64,000 nucleotides of DNA from Longilinea sp964536805. Its GTDB lineage: Bacteria > Chloroflexota > Anaerolineae > Anaerolineales > Anaerolineaceae. This document shows positions 8,419 through 17,615 of this stretch, one piece after another (position 1 is the stretch's first letter; every line of letters starts with the position of its first letter). The DNA is taken from assembly GCA_964536805.1 (NCBI GenBank), contig CAZHYQ010000004.1:124001-188000 (forward strand), read 5' to 3'. The position numbers were made by a program, and so were the translations under genes. The notes beneath the pieces were generated by a model, which had not been told where the DNA came from, made no database searches, and saw only the letters and a list, made by a program, of their open reading frames with translations.

Positions 8419-10335
8419 ATGGGCATATCCTGGCAGGAAAGTCTCCAGGTCATCCTAAGAACGACCAGTCAAATACTGACTGCTGGAATCGCGATCACCG
8501 CGTTTTCTTTACTGTTGTATGCCTTGACATTTAATTTGCGTGACAGGGTTGCGCGGTCTTTTGCGATGATCATGATTTGCGTGGTGATCGTCTTTACATC
8601 TGAAGCCATTGGCAGTACATCGACGCAGACAGCCGTACTTGAATTTTGGGGCCGGGTGGAATGGGTTGGGATTGTACTTCTTCCACCGGCGTACCTGCAG
8701 TTTTCGGATGCAGTTCTTGCCACAACTGGGCGGGTAAGCCGGTGGCGCAGGCGCTGGGCAGTTCGATTGACCTACCTGGCATCGTTTGTCTTCCTCGCTG
8801 CCTTGCCTTTTCCAGGTTTGTTCGGCAATCTGGTGGTCGACCGCCCTCCGGCACCTTATTTTACAATTTCCATCGTGACGGATGCGTTCACGGTCTTCTA
8901 CCTGGTTGTCATGGCTTTGTCCTGGTTTACTTTTATGCGGGCATTAAGACGGACGGTGACCCCAACCAGCCGGCGCAGGATGATCTATCTGTTGTTTGGC
9001 GCTGCAGCACCTGTTTTGGGCGGTTTCCCTTATCTATTGTACGGTTCCGAATTCGCCGCGCGGCATCCGATTCTATTCTGGTCCGGATCAGTGGTGACAA
9101 ATCTGCTGGTCGGATCTTTGATCATCGTCATGGCTTACTCAGTGGCCTTTTTTGGCGTTTCATGGCCTGATCGCGTGGTACGGGCCCGTTTGTTCAAATG
9201 GATTATGCGAGGCCCGGTAACCGCCAGCTTCACGCTTACCTTTGCCACTCTGGTTAGACGGGCTGGCGAATTATATGGTAACTCAAGCTATACAGCTGCC
9301 GTACCGATTGTCATGGTTGCGACTGTTTTATTGTTTGAGCATGTAATCACCGTGTTTGGTCCCATCGCCGAACGTTATTTGTTTTACGGAAACGACCGGG
9401 ATTCGATGGAATTGCTGCACCTTTTGGAAGACCGCATGTTATCTCGTACGGATTTACGGCAATTCCTTGAGACTGTATTGGCGGCTGTGTGCGATCGTTT
9501 ACAAGCTCCTGGAGCCTACCTGGCATCGCTTAGCGGCGGAAAAATGGAGTTGGTGGTTACAACCGGAAAAACACGGTTTGAAACCAATGATGTCTCCAAT
9601 GTGCTCACTGCCTTGATGGCGCACAAGGATGAATTTCCTCTCTTATTTCAGTGGGGGGATGATCTCCTGGTCCCCATCACCAATGGGAGTGATGAGGATG
9701 TTGTTCATCTCATTGGATTATTGGGCGTAAGTCAATTTGGCGCAGTCCCAGTGGATGACGAACAAAAGGCGGCACTGGAACGCCTGGCAGACCGTGCCAA
9801 ACTTGCTTTGCGGGATTGGAATTTGCAGGAACAGGTTTTTCAATCGCTCGAGTCACTTTCGCCTCAGGTTGAATATATTCAACGGTTGCGCGCAGCCGGC
9901 AGTTATGATCAAAATAATGTTTTAGATGGAGAAGGTCCAGAGCAAAATGGCGATTTGACTCAATGGGTACGGGATGCGTTAACCCATTATTGGGGCGGTC
10001 CGAAGTTAACCGAAACCCCGCTGTCACAATTGCACGTGGTCAAGGATTCCATTGAAAACCATGAAGGCAACGCCGCCAATGGTGTACGGGCCATCCTACG
10101 GGTTGCCATTGAACGTACCCGACCTGAGGGAGAACGCCGGTTTACCGGCGAATGGATTCTCTATAATATCCTCGATATGAAATTCCTTGAGGGGAAAAAA
10201 GTAAGGGAGATTGCCAGCCGGTTAGCCATGAGCGAAGCTGATCTGTATCGAAAACAAAGGATTGCTGTTGAATCAGTTGCCAAAACCATCCTGGAAATGG
10301 AACAGGAGACTGCGAACGAAAATCAAGACCATTAA
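8419..10335 (+). CDS. 7TM-GAF membrane sensor with C-terminal helix-turn-helix-like domain
   Basis: 638 residues. The first about 310 contain seven to eight hydrophobic segments resembling the N-terminal 7TM region of some histidine kinases. A GAF-like domain follows (about 340-480; RTDLRQFLETVLAAVCDRL opens it). There is no H-box or kinase ATPase domain. Instead the last about 130 residues hold DLTQWVRDALTHYWGGPKL, a helical region, and a helix-turn-helix-like segment KKVREIASRLAMSEADLYRKQ that resembles sigma region 4 or LuxR-type recognition helices. This suggests a membrane-tethered one-component sensor acting on DNA or RNA polymerase, an inference. Last gene of the run starting at 7168; no terminator is evident after it. 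Confidence 0.75.
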   Translation: MGISWQESLQVILRTTSQILTAGIAITAFSLLLYALTFNLRDRVARSFAMIMICVVIVFTSEAIGSTSTQTAVLEFWGRVEWVGIVLLPPAYLQFSDAVLATTGRVSRWRRRWAVRLTYLASFVFLAALPFPGLFGNLVVDRPPAPYFTISIVTDAFTVFYLVVMALSWFTFMRALRRTVTPTSRRRMIYLLFGAAAPVLGGFPYLLYGSEFAARHPILFWSGSVVTNLLVGSLIIVMAYSVAFFGVSWPDRVVRARLFKWIMRGPVTASFTLTFATLVRRAGELYGNSSYTAAVPIVMVATVLLFEHVITVFGPIAERYLFYGNDRDSMELLHLLEDRMLSRTDLRQFLETVLAAVCDRLQAPGAYLASLSGGKMELVVTTGKTRFETNDVSNVLTALMAHKDEFPLLFQWGDDLLVPITNGSDEDVVHLIGLLGVSQFGAVPVDDEQKAALERLADRAKLALRDWNLQEQVFQSLESLSPQVEYIQRLRAAGSYDQNNVLDGEGPEQNGDLTQWVRDALTHYWGGPKLTETPLSQLHVVKDSIENHEGNAANGVRAILRVAIERTRPEGERRFTGEWILYNILDMKFLEGKKVREIASRLAMSEADLYRKQRIAVESVAKTILEMEQETANENQDH

Positions 10336-10420
10336 CGTCTATCGGATTTTTTCAATATTGTGTATATTTAATCCATTAATGGTTTATCCGTATCAAACCA
10401 ATGCATAGGGAGGTGGGTTG

Positions 10421-11371
10421 ATGCTGAATAATACAACAGAGCCAGACCTGGAGGCACAAGATATCCCTGAGCTGGATGAAGGCTGGTGGTCGGCAGTTTT
10501 GGCCGATGAGGATGCCTATCAGACTGCAAACAAGGATACTGCTTCCAAGGCCGGCGCTCAACCTGGGCTGGGGAATGTAAATTGGGACAAAGTCCAGGAA
10601 TGTTACGATCAGGATGAAGTTCTGGAATTATCCGTTCAAGGATTTAATCGGGGTGGTTTGCTCGTCGCTGGGGATGGCGTACAGGGGTTTGTGCCGGTTT
10701 CGCATCTGATTGAAATGCCATGCGAAATTGAGGAAGAAGAACGGCGGGAGATCCTTACCGGATATGTTGGCCGAACGATTCACCTGAAAGTGATTGAATG
10801 CGAACCATCACAGGAACGGATCGTATTCTCCGAAAGGGCAGCCCTGGCGGGAGAAGGACGGCGCAAACACCTTTTCACCACATTAAAGGAAGGCAGCCTG
10901 GTATCGGGTTCCATTACAAACGTAACCGATTTTGGCGTTTTTGTGGATCTGGGCGGGGTGGAAGGCCTGATTCACGTTTCCGAATTATCCTGGGGACGGG
11001 TACAACATCCTGCCGATGTTGTCAAGGTCGGCCAATGCATCCAGGTAATGGTCCTTCAAGTATCTGAAGAGACTTCCCGGATTGCCCTGAGCTTAAAGCG
11101 GCTGCAGATGAATCCTTGGGAAACTTTGGTTAGATCACATCAACCTGGCGATGTGGTGCAGGCCGAGGTAACTTCCATTATGAAATACGGGATTTTTGCA
11201 CGCTTGGAGGAAGGCGTTGAAGGGTTGATCCATATTTCATCCATTCCATTTCCTCCCGGGCAAAAAGATTTCAGCCATGTTTTTCATGTTGGACAAATGG
11301 TTCAAGTTCGCATTCTACATATCGATGCCGAACGCCGCCGGTTGGGGTTGGGACTAGTGCAGGTTGAATGA
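10421..11371 (+). CDS. Protein with three S1 RNA-binding domains (ribosomal protein S1-like)
   Basis: Binds RNA, probably helping translation initiation as a short S1 homologue. 316 residues from the ATG at 10421, six bases after GGAGGT; a TTG at 10418 is also possible. After an acidic N-terminus of about 50 residues come three S1 modules: about 60-140 (divergent), 148-225 (GSITNVTDFGVFVDLGGVEG, the best match) and 235-312 (AEVTSIMKYGIFARLEEGVEG). Classical rpsA has four to six repeats, so this is a short form typical of several Gram-positive-like phyla. Its stop overlaps the ftsK start as ATGA, implying coupled translation. Confidence 0.88.
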   Translation: MLNNTTEPDLEAQDIPELDEGWWSAVLADEDAYQTANKDTASKAGAQPGLGNVNWDKVQECYDQDEVLELSVQGFNRGGLLVAGDGVQGFVPVSHLIEMPCEIEEEERREILTGYVGRTIHLKVIECEPSQERIVFSERAALAGEGRRKHLFTTLKEGSLVSGSITNVTDFGVFVDLGGVEGLIHVSELSWGRVQHPADVVKVGQCIQVMVLQVSEETSRIALSLKRLQMNPWETLVRSHQPGDVVQAEVTSIMKYGIFARLEEGVEGLIHISSIPFPPGQKDFSHVFHVGQMVQVRILHIDAERRRLGLGLVQVE

Positions 11372-13605
11372 GCCGCACGCCTTCCGGTAAACGATCCATT
11401 CCACCAAAAAGCACATCTGAATCATCAGATTTGCCCCCAGCGCCTTCCACATTGGAACGGTTAGCCAATTATTGGCTGCATTTTGACCGTTTCGGGTGGG
11501 ATGTGCTAGGTATTTGCCTGTTGGCTTTGGGTCTCATTTCCTTGCTCGGGTTAATCGGCAGGACCTTTCCAGCCTTTCAAGGTGCAGCACTTTCGCCATG
11601 GATTAATTTCCTTTCCCGCTGGTTGGGTTGGGGAAGTTTTGTCGCAGCGTTGGCAATTGCATATGCAGGATATCTGGCATTGCAAAGGAGAGCAGCCAAC
11701 CCGAAAGGACTCCCCTTAAGCCGGTTGTTGGCTTTGGAAGGTGCTTTTTTCCTTCTGCTGGCAATGCTCGCTCTTTTTGGCGGCAGTCTGTTGGAACGGG
11801 CTGAAGCCGGGTTGGACGGCGGAATCATCGGTTGGGGGATTTCTTATCTCATTGGATCCCTGTTGCCGCCGCCGTGGAGCATCCTCCTTCTGGTGGTCAT
11901 TACAATTCTTCTTTTGGCCTCCGCGCTTGGAATTACAGCATCATTGGGACGTTGGATCGATCAGAAAATGCAGGTTATCGACGAAGAAACCTCATTGACG
12001 GTCGATATTATCATGGACAGCGATGATGAGGCTGGAGAATCATCAGCGTTCCCCACAACACGGAAAACCTCCCAGGGCAAGGATTTATCTCCCGCGCTTA
12101 CCGGTCTCAGCGGAACTGGCCGTGACTCAACCCTTCCGCCAATGAGCCTGCTTTCCAATGAGACTACCGCGCCTCCAGACGAGGCTGTTATTCATGATTC
12201 TGCCTTGCAAATCGAGCAGACGCTTGCGGAATTTGGCGTTCCAGCGCGGGTCACCGGGTATCGAGTGGGTCCGACGGTGACTCAATTTGCGGTGGAGCCT
12301 GGCTACGTTGAAAAGATCGGCCCGGACGGCAACCTGCAACGCCAGAAAGTACGCGTGTCGCAAATTTCTGCCCTGGCCCGCGACCTGGCATTAGCCCTCT
12401 CGGCGTCGCGATTGCGCGTTGAAGCTCCGGTTCCGGGGCGTTCCTATGTGGGCATTGAAGTGCCCAATCCAAATACCTCACTGGTTAAGTTGCGCCCCAT
12501 GCTCGAAAGTGATGCTTTCCAACAGATGTCCTCGCCGCTGGCATTCGCGCTTGGAAAGGATGTGTCAGGTCAACCTGTTGTTGCCGACCTGGTGCGGATG
12601 CCGCACCTGCTGATTGCCGGTACAACAGGTTCCGGCAAATCGGTGTGTATCACGGCCATAACAGCCTGTCTGATCATGAACAACACGCCGCAAAAGTTGC
12701 GCATTGCCATGCTTGACCCAAAGATGGTGGAATTAATGCGGTTTAACGGCGTACCGCATTTGTTGGGGAAGGTCGAAACCGATCATGACCGCATGCAAGG
12801 CGTGCTCAAGTGGGCGCTAATGGAAATGGACAATCGTTACCGCCTGTTGGAGGATGCGCATGCGCGCGATTTGGTGACCTACAACCGGAAACAGGAACGC
12901 AAAAAATTACCAACCTTGCCGCGGATTGTTCTCATCATTGATGAACTGGCAGATTTGATGATGACATCGCCGGAACAAACGGAACACAGCCTGGTTCGTC
13001 TGGCGCAATTGGCGCGCGCAACCGGTATTCACCTGGTTGTGGCCACCCAGCGGCCCAGCACCGATGTGGTCACCGGCTTGATCAAGGCTAATTTTCCAGC
13101 CCGCATATCCTTTGCCGTTGCCTCGTCGGTCGATTCGCGTGTCATTTTGGATACGGGCGGTGCTGAAACGTTGTTGGGGCACGGCGATATGCTATTCCTC
13201 AACCCTGAGGTTGGCTCGCCCCAAAGAGCCCAAGGCGTGTGGGTTACCGATGCTGAAGTGGATAAACTGGTTGCCTACTGGCAAAAAATGGGTACCGATG
13301 CCAGCCAGCCGCCCGAACCTGCTCCCTGGGAGGAGCTGATTGCCGTCGAAGGGGATAAATCGGATTCAATGATGGATCAGGCTATTCAACTTGTCAAGCG
13401 GACTCAACGCGCCAGTGCTTCATTATTGCAACGGCGGTTGCGCATTGGTTATCCGCGCGCGGCGCGGTTGCTGGATGAACTGGAAGCAGCCGGCGTCGTT
13501 GGGCCATCGGTGGGCAGCGGGAAAGACCGCGAGGTTCTATTTCCGCCGGAAGACGGCGAAGAAGATGACGGGGATGAAATGCAGGACTATAATAAGGAAG
13601 TTTAA
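11368..13605 (+). CDS. ftsK: DNA translocase FtsK/SpoIIIE
   Basis: Septum-anchored DNA pump that moves chromosome ends through the closing division site. 745 residues. Four hydrophobic segments lie in about 48-200, followed by a short acidic, Ser/Thr-rich linker. The motor begins near residue 275 with the alpha/beta region and has Walker A GTTGSGKS (about residue 418) and Walker B RIVLIIDELADL (about 515). The C-terminal gamma winged helix (about 675-735; SASLLQRRLRIGYPRAARLLDELE) is present, so it should recognise polarity sequences. The linker is short compared with E. coli FtsK and resembles SpoIIIE. Start overlaps the S1 gene stop by four bases. Confidence 0.95.
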   Translation: MSRTPSGKRSIPPKSTSESSDLPPAPSTLERLANYWLHFDRFGWDVLGICLLALGLISLLGLIGRTFPAFQGAALSPWINFLSRWLGWGSFVAALAIAYAGYLALQRRAANPKGLPLSRLLALEGAFFLLLAMLALFGGSLLERAEAGLDGGIIGWGISYLIGSLLPPPWSILLLVVITILLLASALGITASLGRWIDQKMQVIDEETSLTVDIIMDSDDEAGESSAFPTTRKTSQGKDLSPALTGLSGTGRDSTLPPMSLLSNETTAPPDEAVIHDSALQIEQTLAEFGVPARVTGYRVGPTVTQFAVEPGYVEKIGPDGNLQRQKVRVSQISALARDLALALSASRLRVEAPVPGRSYVGIEVPNPNTSLVKLRPMLESDAFQQMSSPLAFALGKDVSGQPVVADLVRMPHLLIAGTTGSGKSVCITAITACLIMNNTPQKLRIAMLDPKMVELMRFNGVPHLLGKVETDHDRMQGVLKWALMEMDNRYRLLEDAHARDLVTYNRKQERKKLPTLPRIVLIIDELADLMMTSPEQTEHSLVRLAQLARATGIHLVVATQRPSTDVVTGLIKANFPARISFAVASSVDSRVILDTGGAETLLGHGDMLFLNPEVGSPQRAQGVWVTDAEVDKLVAYWQKMGTDASQPPEPAPWEELIAVEGDKSDSMMDQAIQLVKRTQRASASLLQRRLRIGYPRAARLLDELEAAGVVGPSVGSGKDREVLFPPEDGEEDDGDEMQDYNKEV

Positions 13606-13664
13606 TTAACCGGTGCTGGTTTTCCGGGGAATGTATTTGAGTTTATTTGTGATACAGGTGATGT

Positions 13665-14291
13665 GTGGAAGAAACAGCAAAAAATCGTCCGGCAACCTTT
13701 ACTGATTTTTTACGTCTCCGCTTCAAGGGCAAATTGGACCCGGTCGCGAAATTCTTAAACAGCCTTGGGCTGATGCCAAACGTGGTTACAATATTTGGCT
13801 TGGTTGGAAACGTGGTTGCTGCCGGCTTGCTGGCAATCGGTCAAATCACCTGGGGCGGGGTGATTGTTTTATTGATGGGCCCTGTGGACGCATTGGATGG
13901 AACCATGGCGCGATTGCGCGGACAACCATCCCGCTTTGGCGCTTTTGTCGACTCGGTAACTGACCGGTATTCTGAATTAATAATCTTACTGGGTTTGTTG
14001 GTGTACTTTTTACGGACGGATAATCCGCTCTTTGCGGGTTTGGTATATTTGGCTGCGGCTGGTTCGGTCCTTGTTTCCTATGTAAAAGCCCGGGCAGAAT
14101 CCCTGGATTTTGAGGCTAAAACGGGTTTAATGACACGAGTTGAACGCTACCTGGTTTTGGCACCCTGCCTGGTTTTTAATATCCCCGCAGTCGCGGTCGC
14201 GATCCTGGCGGTGTTGGCCAATTTCACTGCACTTCAACGGATTTTCGCAGTACGCAAGCAGGCTTACGAACAGCATGCCACGCACAAATAG
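13665..14291 (+). CDS. CDP-alcohol phosphatidyltransferase family membrane enzyme
   Basis: Joins a CDP-diacylglycerol (or CDP-archaeol-like) donor to an alcohol in the cytoplasmic membrane. 208 residues with about five to six hydrophobic segments. The complete family motif D-G-x2-A-R-x8-G-x3-D-x3-D is present: D78, G79, A82, R83, G92, D96 and D100. Size and the long N-terminal amphipathic stretch suggest a phosphatidylinositol-phosphate synthase-like member rather than PgsA, but the acceptor cannot be decided from sequence alone. The start is GTG with AGGTGAT just upstream. It follows ftsK by 59 bases and precedes lgt by about 55 bases on the same strand. Confidence 0.85.
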   Translation: MEETAKNRPATFTDFLRLRFKGKLDPVAKFLNSLGLMPNVVTIFGLVGNVVAAGLLAIGQITWGGVIVLLMGPVDALDGTMARLRGQPSRFGAFVDSVTDRYSELIILLGLLVYFLRTDNPLFAGLVYLAAAGSVLVSYVKARAESLDFEAKTGLMTRVERYLVLAPCLVFNIPAVAVAILAVLANFTALQRIFAVRKQAYEQHATHK

Positions 14292-14346
14292 CGAACCTGG
14301 TAATCGAGTAAAATAAATTCCATTCGCATCTATCGCAGGAGTGATC

Positions 14347-15216
14347 ATGATTCCCGATGGTTTTACAATTGCTGGTTTTAAGATTTATTTTTATGCATTA
14401 ATCATTCTTACTGGCGCTCTTTTGGCTGCCTGGTTAGCATCGCGCCAGGCCAAGAAAAAAGGCGTCAACCCCGAATTAGTCTGGGATATGTTGCCATGGC
14501 TGCTGATGGCTGGCATTGTTGGCGCGCGCATTTGGCACATCCTGACGCCGCCTGCCTCTATGGTTGAACAGGGTATCACCACCGCATACTACCTGACTCA
14601 TCCGCTGGCCATGCTGAATGTTCGCAATGGCGGCTTGGGCATTCCTGGCGGCGTGATCGGCGGGGCCATTGCCCTATTCTTTTACGCACGCAAACATAAA
14701 ATCGCTTTTGCCACCTGGGCGGATATCGCAGCTCCCGGGTTGGCATTGGCACAAGGGATTGGACGTTGGGGTAATTTCTTTAACCAGGAAGTTTATGGGG
14801 CGCCGACAAATTTACCCTGGAAGCTGTTTATTGATTCGGCTCATCGGCTGCCACAATACAAGGATGTGGCTTATTACCATCCGCTGTTCTTATATGAATT
14901 CATTTACAATTTAATGAACATGGCTGCCTTGCTTTGGATCGGAAAGCGTTTTGCCAGGCGATTAAAAGAAGGCGATATCTTCCTGGTATACCTGATCATT
15001 TATCCGATTGGCCGGTTCATGCTCGAATTTCTAAGGTTGGATCCCTCGCCTGTTGCGGGGATAAATGCCAACCAAACCCTGATGGCAGTCATCGCTTTAG
15101 CTGCCGCAGCTCTGTTATTTATTCGCCACCGGTTTAGTCCAGTGCCTGTTCATTTGGACGCAGTCAAAGATTCTGAAACGCCGCCTGAAGAAAAAGAATC
15201 CCCAACTGAAGAATAA
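14347..15216 (+). CDS. lgt: Phosphatidylglycerol-prolipoprotein diacylglyceryl transferase
   Basis: First step of lipoprotein maturation: moves diacylglycerol from phosphatidylglycerol to the lipobox cysteine. About 289 residues from the ATG at 14347, six bases after AGGAG; a GTG at 14341 abuts the ribosome site and is unlikely. Seven hydrophobic segments are visible. The family signature GIGRWGNFFNQEVYGAPT (about 138-155) is intact, as are GARIWHIL with its conserved Arg and the GRFMLEFLR segment near the C-terminus. The tail ends in an acidic, Glu/Pro-rich extension. It lies between a phospholipid synthase gene and an ABC exporter; lspA is at 1.8 kb. Confidence 0.95.
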   Translation: MIPDGFTIAGFKIYFYALIILTGALLAAWLASRQAKKKGVNPELVWDMLPWLLMAGIVGARIWHILTPPASMVEQGITTAYYLTHPLAMLNVRNGGLGIPGGVIGGAIALFFYARKHKIAFATWADIAAPGLALAQGIGRWGNFFNQEVYGAPTNLPWKLFIDSAHRLPQYKDVAYYHPLFLYEFIYNLMNMAALLWIGKRFARRLKEGDIFLVYLIIYPIGRFMLEFLRLDPSPVAGINANQTLMAVIALAAAALLFIRHRFSPVPVHLDAVKDSETPPEEKESPTEE

Positions 15217-15252
15217 GTAGTCGAAACCTGCGTGGGGGATGATCAAACCAAT

Positions 15253-16185
15253 ATGATTCAAACTCGGAACCTGACCAAGAAATTCAACGACTTTCTGGCG
15301 GTCGATAGCATCAACCTCAATGTCGCCGCTGGCCAGGTTTTGACACTCCTGGGGCCAAACGGTGCTGGGAAAACCACCACTGTGCGTATGTTGACATCTG
15401 TCCTGCTGCCAACCTCGGGAACTGCAAAGGTGGCTGGATTCGATGTGATTCAACAGGCGGATAAAGTCCGGGCGTCTGTTGGCGTGCTTACAGAGAGTCA
15501 TGGCCTTTACCGGCGCATGGATGCTCTGGAATACCTCGAGTTTTTTGGTGAATTGTACGGCATGCCGGCTTCAGAACGGCACCGGCGCAGCGAGTACTTG
15601 TTGGAAATGTTCGGCCTGGCGGAGTCAAGCCGCCGGCGTCTGGGCGAATATTCCAAAGGCATGCGGCAAAAATTAGCCCTGGTACGGGCAATGATTCATA
15701 ATCCGCCAGTATTGCTTTTAGATGAGCCCACATCGGCCATGGATCCAGAATCAGCGCGCATGGTGCGCGACGCCATCCTCTCCTTGCGGTCCAATGACCG
15801 CACTATCGTGTTGTGTACCCATAACCTGAATGAAGCTGAAGAATTGGCTGATCAAATCGCGATCATTCAACAGGGAAAAATCATTTCATATGGGACGCTG
15901 TCTGAATTGAAGAAACAATTCCTAGGCTTGCCTGAGTTTGAGCTCCGTTTTGCCGCGCCGATACAACATCTGCCAGATCTACCAGGTGACGTTGAACCCA
16001 GCGGACACGGCGAGGATTGGTTGCGATTCAAGACAGCTGACCCTGGGGCTCAAAATCCTTTGGTCTTGCGGGCAGTAATGGAGCAAAACTATATGGTTGT
16101 GGGGTTGCAGGAGATCGGACGCAGCCTTGAATCGGCATATCTTGAAGCCGTCAATCACGCAGTGGACGGAAACCATCATGGTTGA
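15253..16185 (+). CDS. ABC-2 exporter ATP-binding protein
   Basis: Drives an ABC-2-type exporter whose membrane subunit is the next gene. About 310 residues from the ATG at 15253; a GTG at 15232 would add seven. Walker A GPNGAGKTT, signature region YSKGMRQKLALVRAM, and Walker B VLLLDEPTSAMD are intact, with the switch histidine in VLCTHNLNEAEE. The C-terminal about 90 residues form a regulatory extension of the sort seen in CcmA/DrrA/NatA-type ATPases. The stop overlaps the permease start by eight bases. Substrate unknown; the family includes drug, sodium and polysaccharide exporters. Confidence 0.92.
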   Translation: MIQTRNLTKKFNDFLAVDSINLNVAAGQVLTLLGPNGAGKTTTVRMLTSVLLPTSGTAKVAGFDVIQQADKVRASVGVLTESHGLYRRMDALEYLEFFGELYGMPASERHRRSEYLLEMFGLAESSRRRLGEYSKGMRQKLALVRAMIHNPPVLLLDEPTSAMDPESARMVRDAILSLRSNDRTIVLCTHNLNEAEELADQIAIIQQGKIISYGTLSELKKQFLGLPEFELRFAAPIQHLPDLPGDVEPSGHGEDWLRFKTADPGAQNPLVLRAVMEQNYMVVGLQEIGRSLESAYLEAVNHAVDGNHHG

Positions 16186-17587
16186 ACAATTTCGCCCTGT
16201 TTGGATGATTGCAAAAAGAGAGGTCCGCGACCAGTTTCGTGATTGGCGCATTATTTTTCCAATCGTTGGCCTGACGCTCGGCTTTCCATTCTTGATGAAT
16301 TTTACAGCCCAACAAATGCTAAATTTTGTGCGCGGTTACGGCGCAGATATTGTTGGCGAACGGCTGGTCCCATTTTTAATGATGATTGTTGGTTTCTTTC
16401 CGCTTTCGGCTTCTCTGGTAATTGCTTTGGAAACTTTCGTCGGCGAGAAGGAACGCGGCAGCATCGAACCCTTGCTGAATACACCCTTAAAAGACTGGCA
16501 GCTTTACGCAGGCAAGCTGCTGGCTGCCATTGTGCCGTCGCTTTTTGGCAGCTTTTTAGGAATGAGCGTTTACCTGACAGGACTAGCCTTGCAGGGCATC
16601 GCATTGCCAGAGATTGAATTAACCATTCTAATTCTTCTACTGACAATGGTTCAGGCAGTGGTGATGGTCAGCGGGGCAGTGGTGGTTTCCAGCCAGGCAA
16701 CTTCTGTTCGGGCTGCCAATCTGCTGTCCAGTTTTATCATCATTCCGGTAGCACTTTTAATCCAGGGCGAGAGTATTCTGATGTTTTGGGGCACTTTTAC
16801 GACATTGTGGTGGACCGTGTTTGGCTTATCTGTGCTGTCCATTTTGTTGGTGAGGGTCGGACTGGCACACTTTAACCGGGAAGAATTGCTGGGACGAGAA
16901 ATTGATGTGCTCAATTTTCGCTGGGGTTGGAAGACCTTTCGCAGGGATTTCGCGGGAGGAGCAAAAAGCGCTGCAAATTGGTATTTGAAGGCTGTTCCGG
17001 CTGCGGTTCATAAAATGCGCCCGGCAATCCTATTTACGACAATCTTTGCGGTCATTGCGGTACTCATTGGCATTCAGCAATTGCAGCGCTTCCCAGTAAA
17101 AATTGCAGGAATGAGTCTGGGTAACCAACTGAGTCAGGTCATGAACCTTCTGCCGGTTTTTTCAGCGGCCCCTGTCATTATCATTTGGTTGCAGAATATC
17201 CGTGTTCAGGTGATTGGCCTGATTCTTGGCCTATTTTCGTTTAGCATTCTTGGCTTTATACCCATATTCATTTCCCTGGGGCTCAGCGGATACCTGGTGG
17301 CCATGTTGGTTCAAAATGGCGTGCCAGCTTTATCCTTAATCGCCGGTCTTTTCTTGCCGCACAGCGTTTTTGAAATTCCCGCCCTAATTCTTTCAACGGC
17401 AGCAGTTTTTCAATTTGGGGTTTTGCTGGCAACTGCCAATGCCGAAAAAACGATTGGCGAAGTGTGGATTTCTGCCTTGGCTGATTGGGCAAAGATCATG
17501 GTTGGTTTGGTGCTGCCCTTATTGTTGATTGGTGCAGCGATTGAAGCATGGGTAACGCCGCGGGTCGCGCTACTACTATTGCTTTAA
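16178..17587 (+). CDS. ABC-2 exporter permease
   Basis: Membrane partner of the preceding ATPase. 469 residues from the ATG at 16178, which lies inside the end of the ATPase gene; the longer open frame from 16097 overlaps it too much to be real. About ten to eleven hydrophobic segments are present in two blocks of about 200 residues joined by a basic cytoplasmic region (FRWGWKTFRRDFAGG). The N-terminal MIAKREVRDQFRDWRII and the ETFVGEKERGSIEPLLNTPL motif are typical of NatB/ABC-2-type permeases that act on sodium, drugs or lipids. Cotranslated with the ATPase. Confidence 0.88.
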   Translation: MVEQFRPVWMIAKREVRDQFRDWRIIFPIVGLTLGFPFLMNFTAQQMLNFVRGYGADIVGERLVPFLMMIVGFFPLSASLVIALETFVGEKERGSIEPLLNTPLKDWQLYAGKLLAAIVPSLFGSFLGMSVYLTGLALQGIALPEIELTILILLLTMVQAVVMVSGAVVVSSQATSVRAANLLSSFIIIPVALLIQGESILMFWGTFTTLWWTVFGLSVLSILLVRVGLAHFNREELLGREIDVLNFRWGWKTFRRDFAGGAKSAANWYLKAVPAAVHKMRPAILFTTIFAVIAVLIGIQQLQRFPVKIAGMSLGNQLSQVMNLLPVFSAAPVIIIWLQNIRVQVIGLILGLFSFSILGFIPIFISLGLSGYLVAMLVQNGVPALSLIAGLFLPHSVFEIPALILSTAAVFQFGVLLATANAEKTIGEVWISALADWAKIMVGLVLPLLLIGAAIEAWVTPRVALLLLL

Positions 17588-17615
17588 TCCGGAGAAATTT
17601 GACAAAGAGGTGAGA

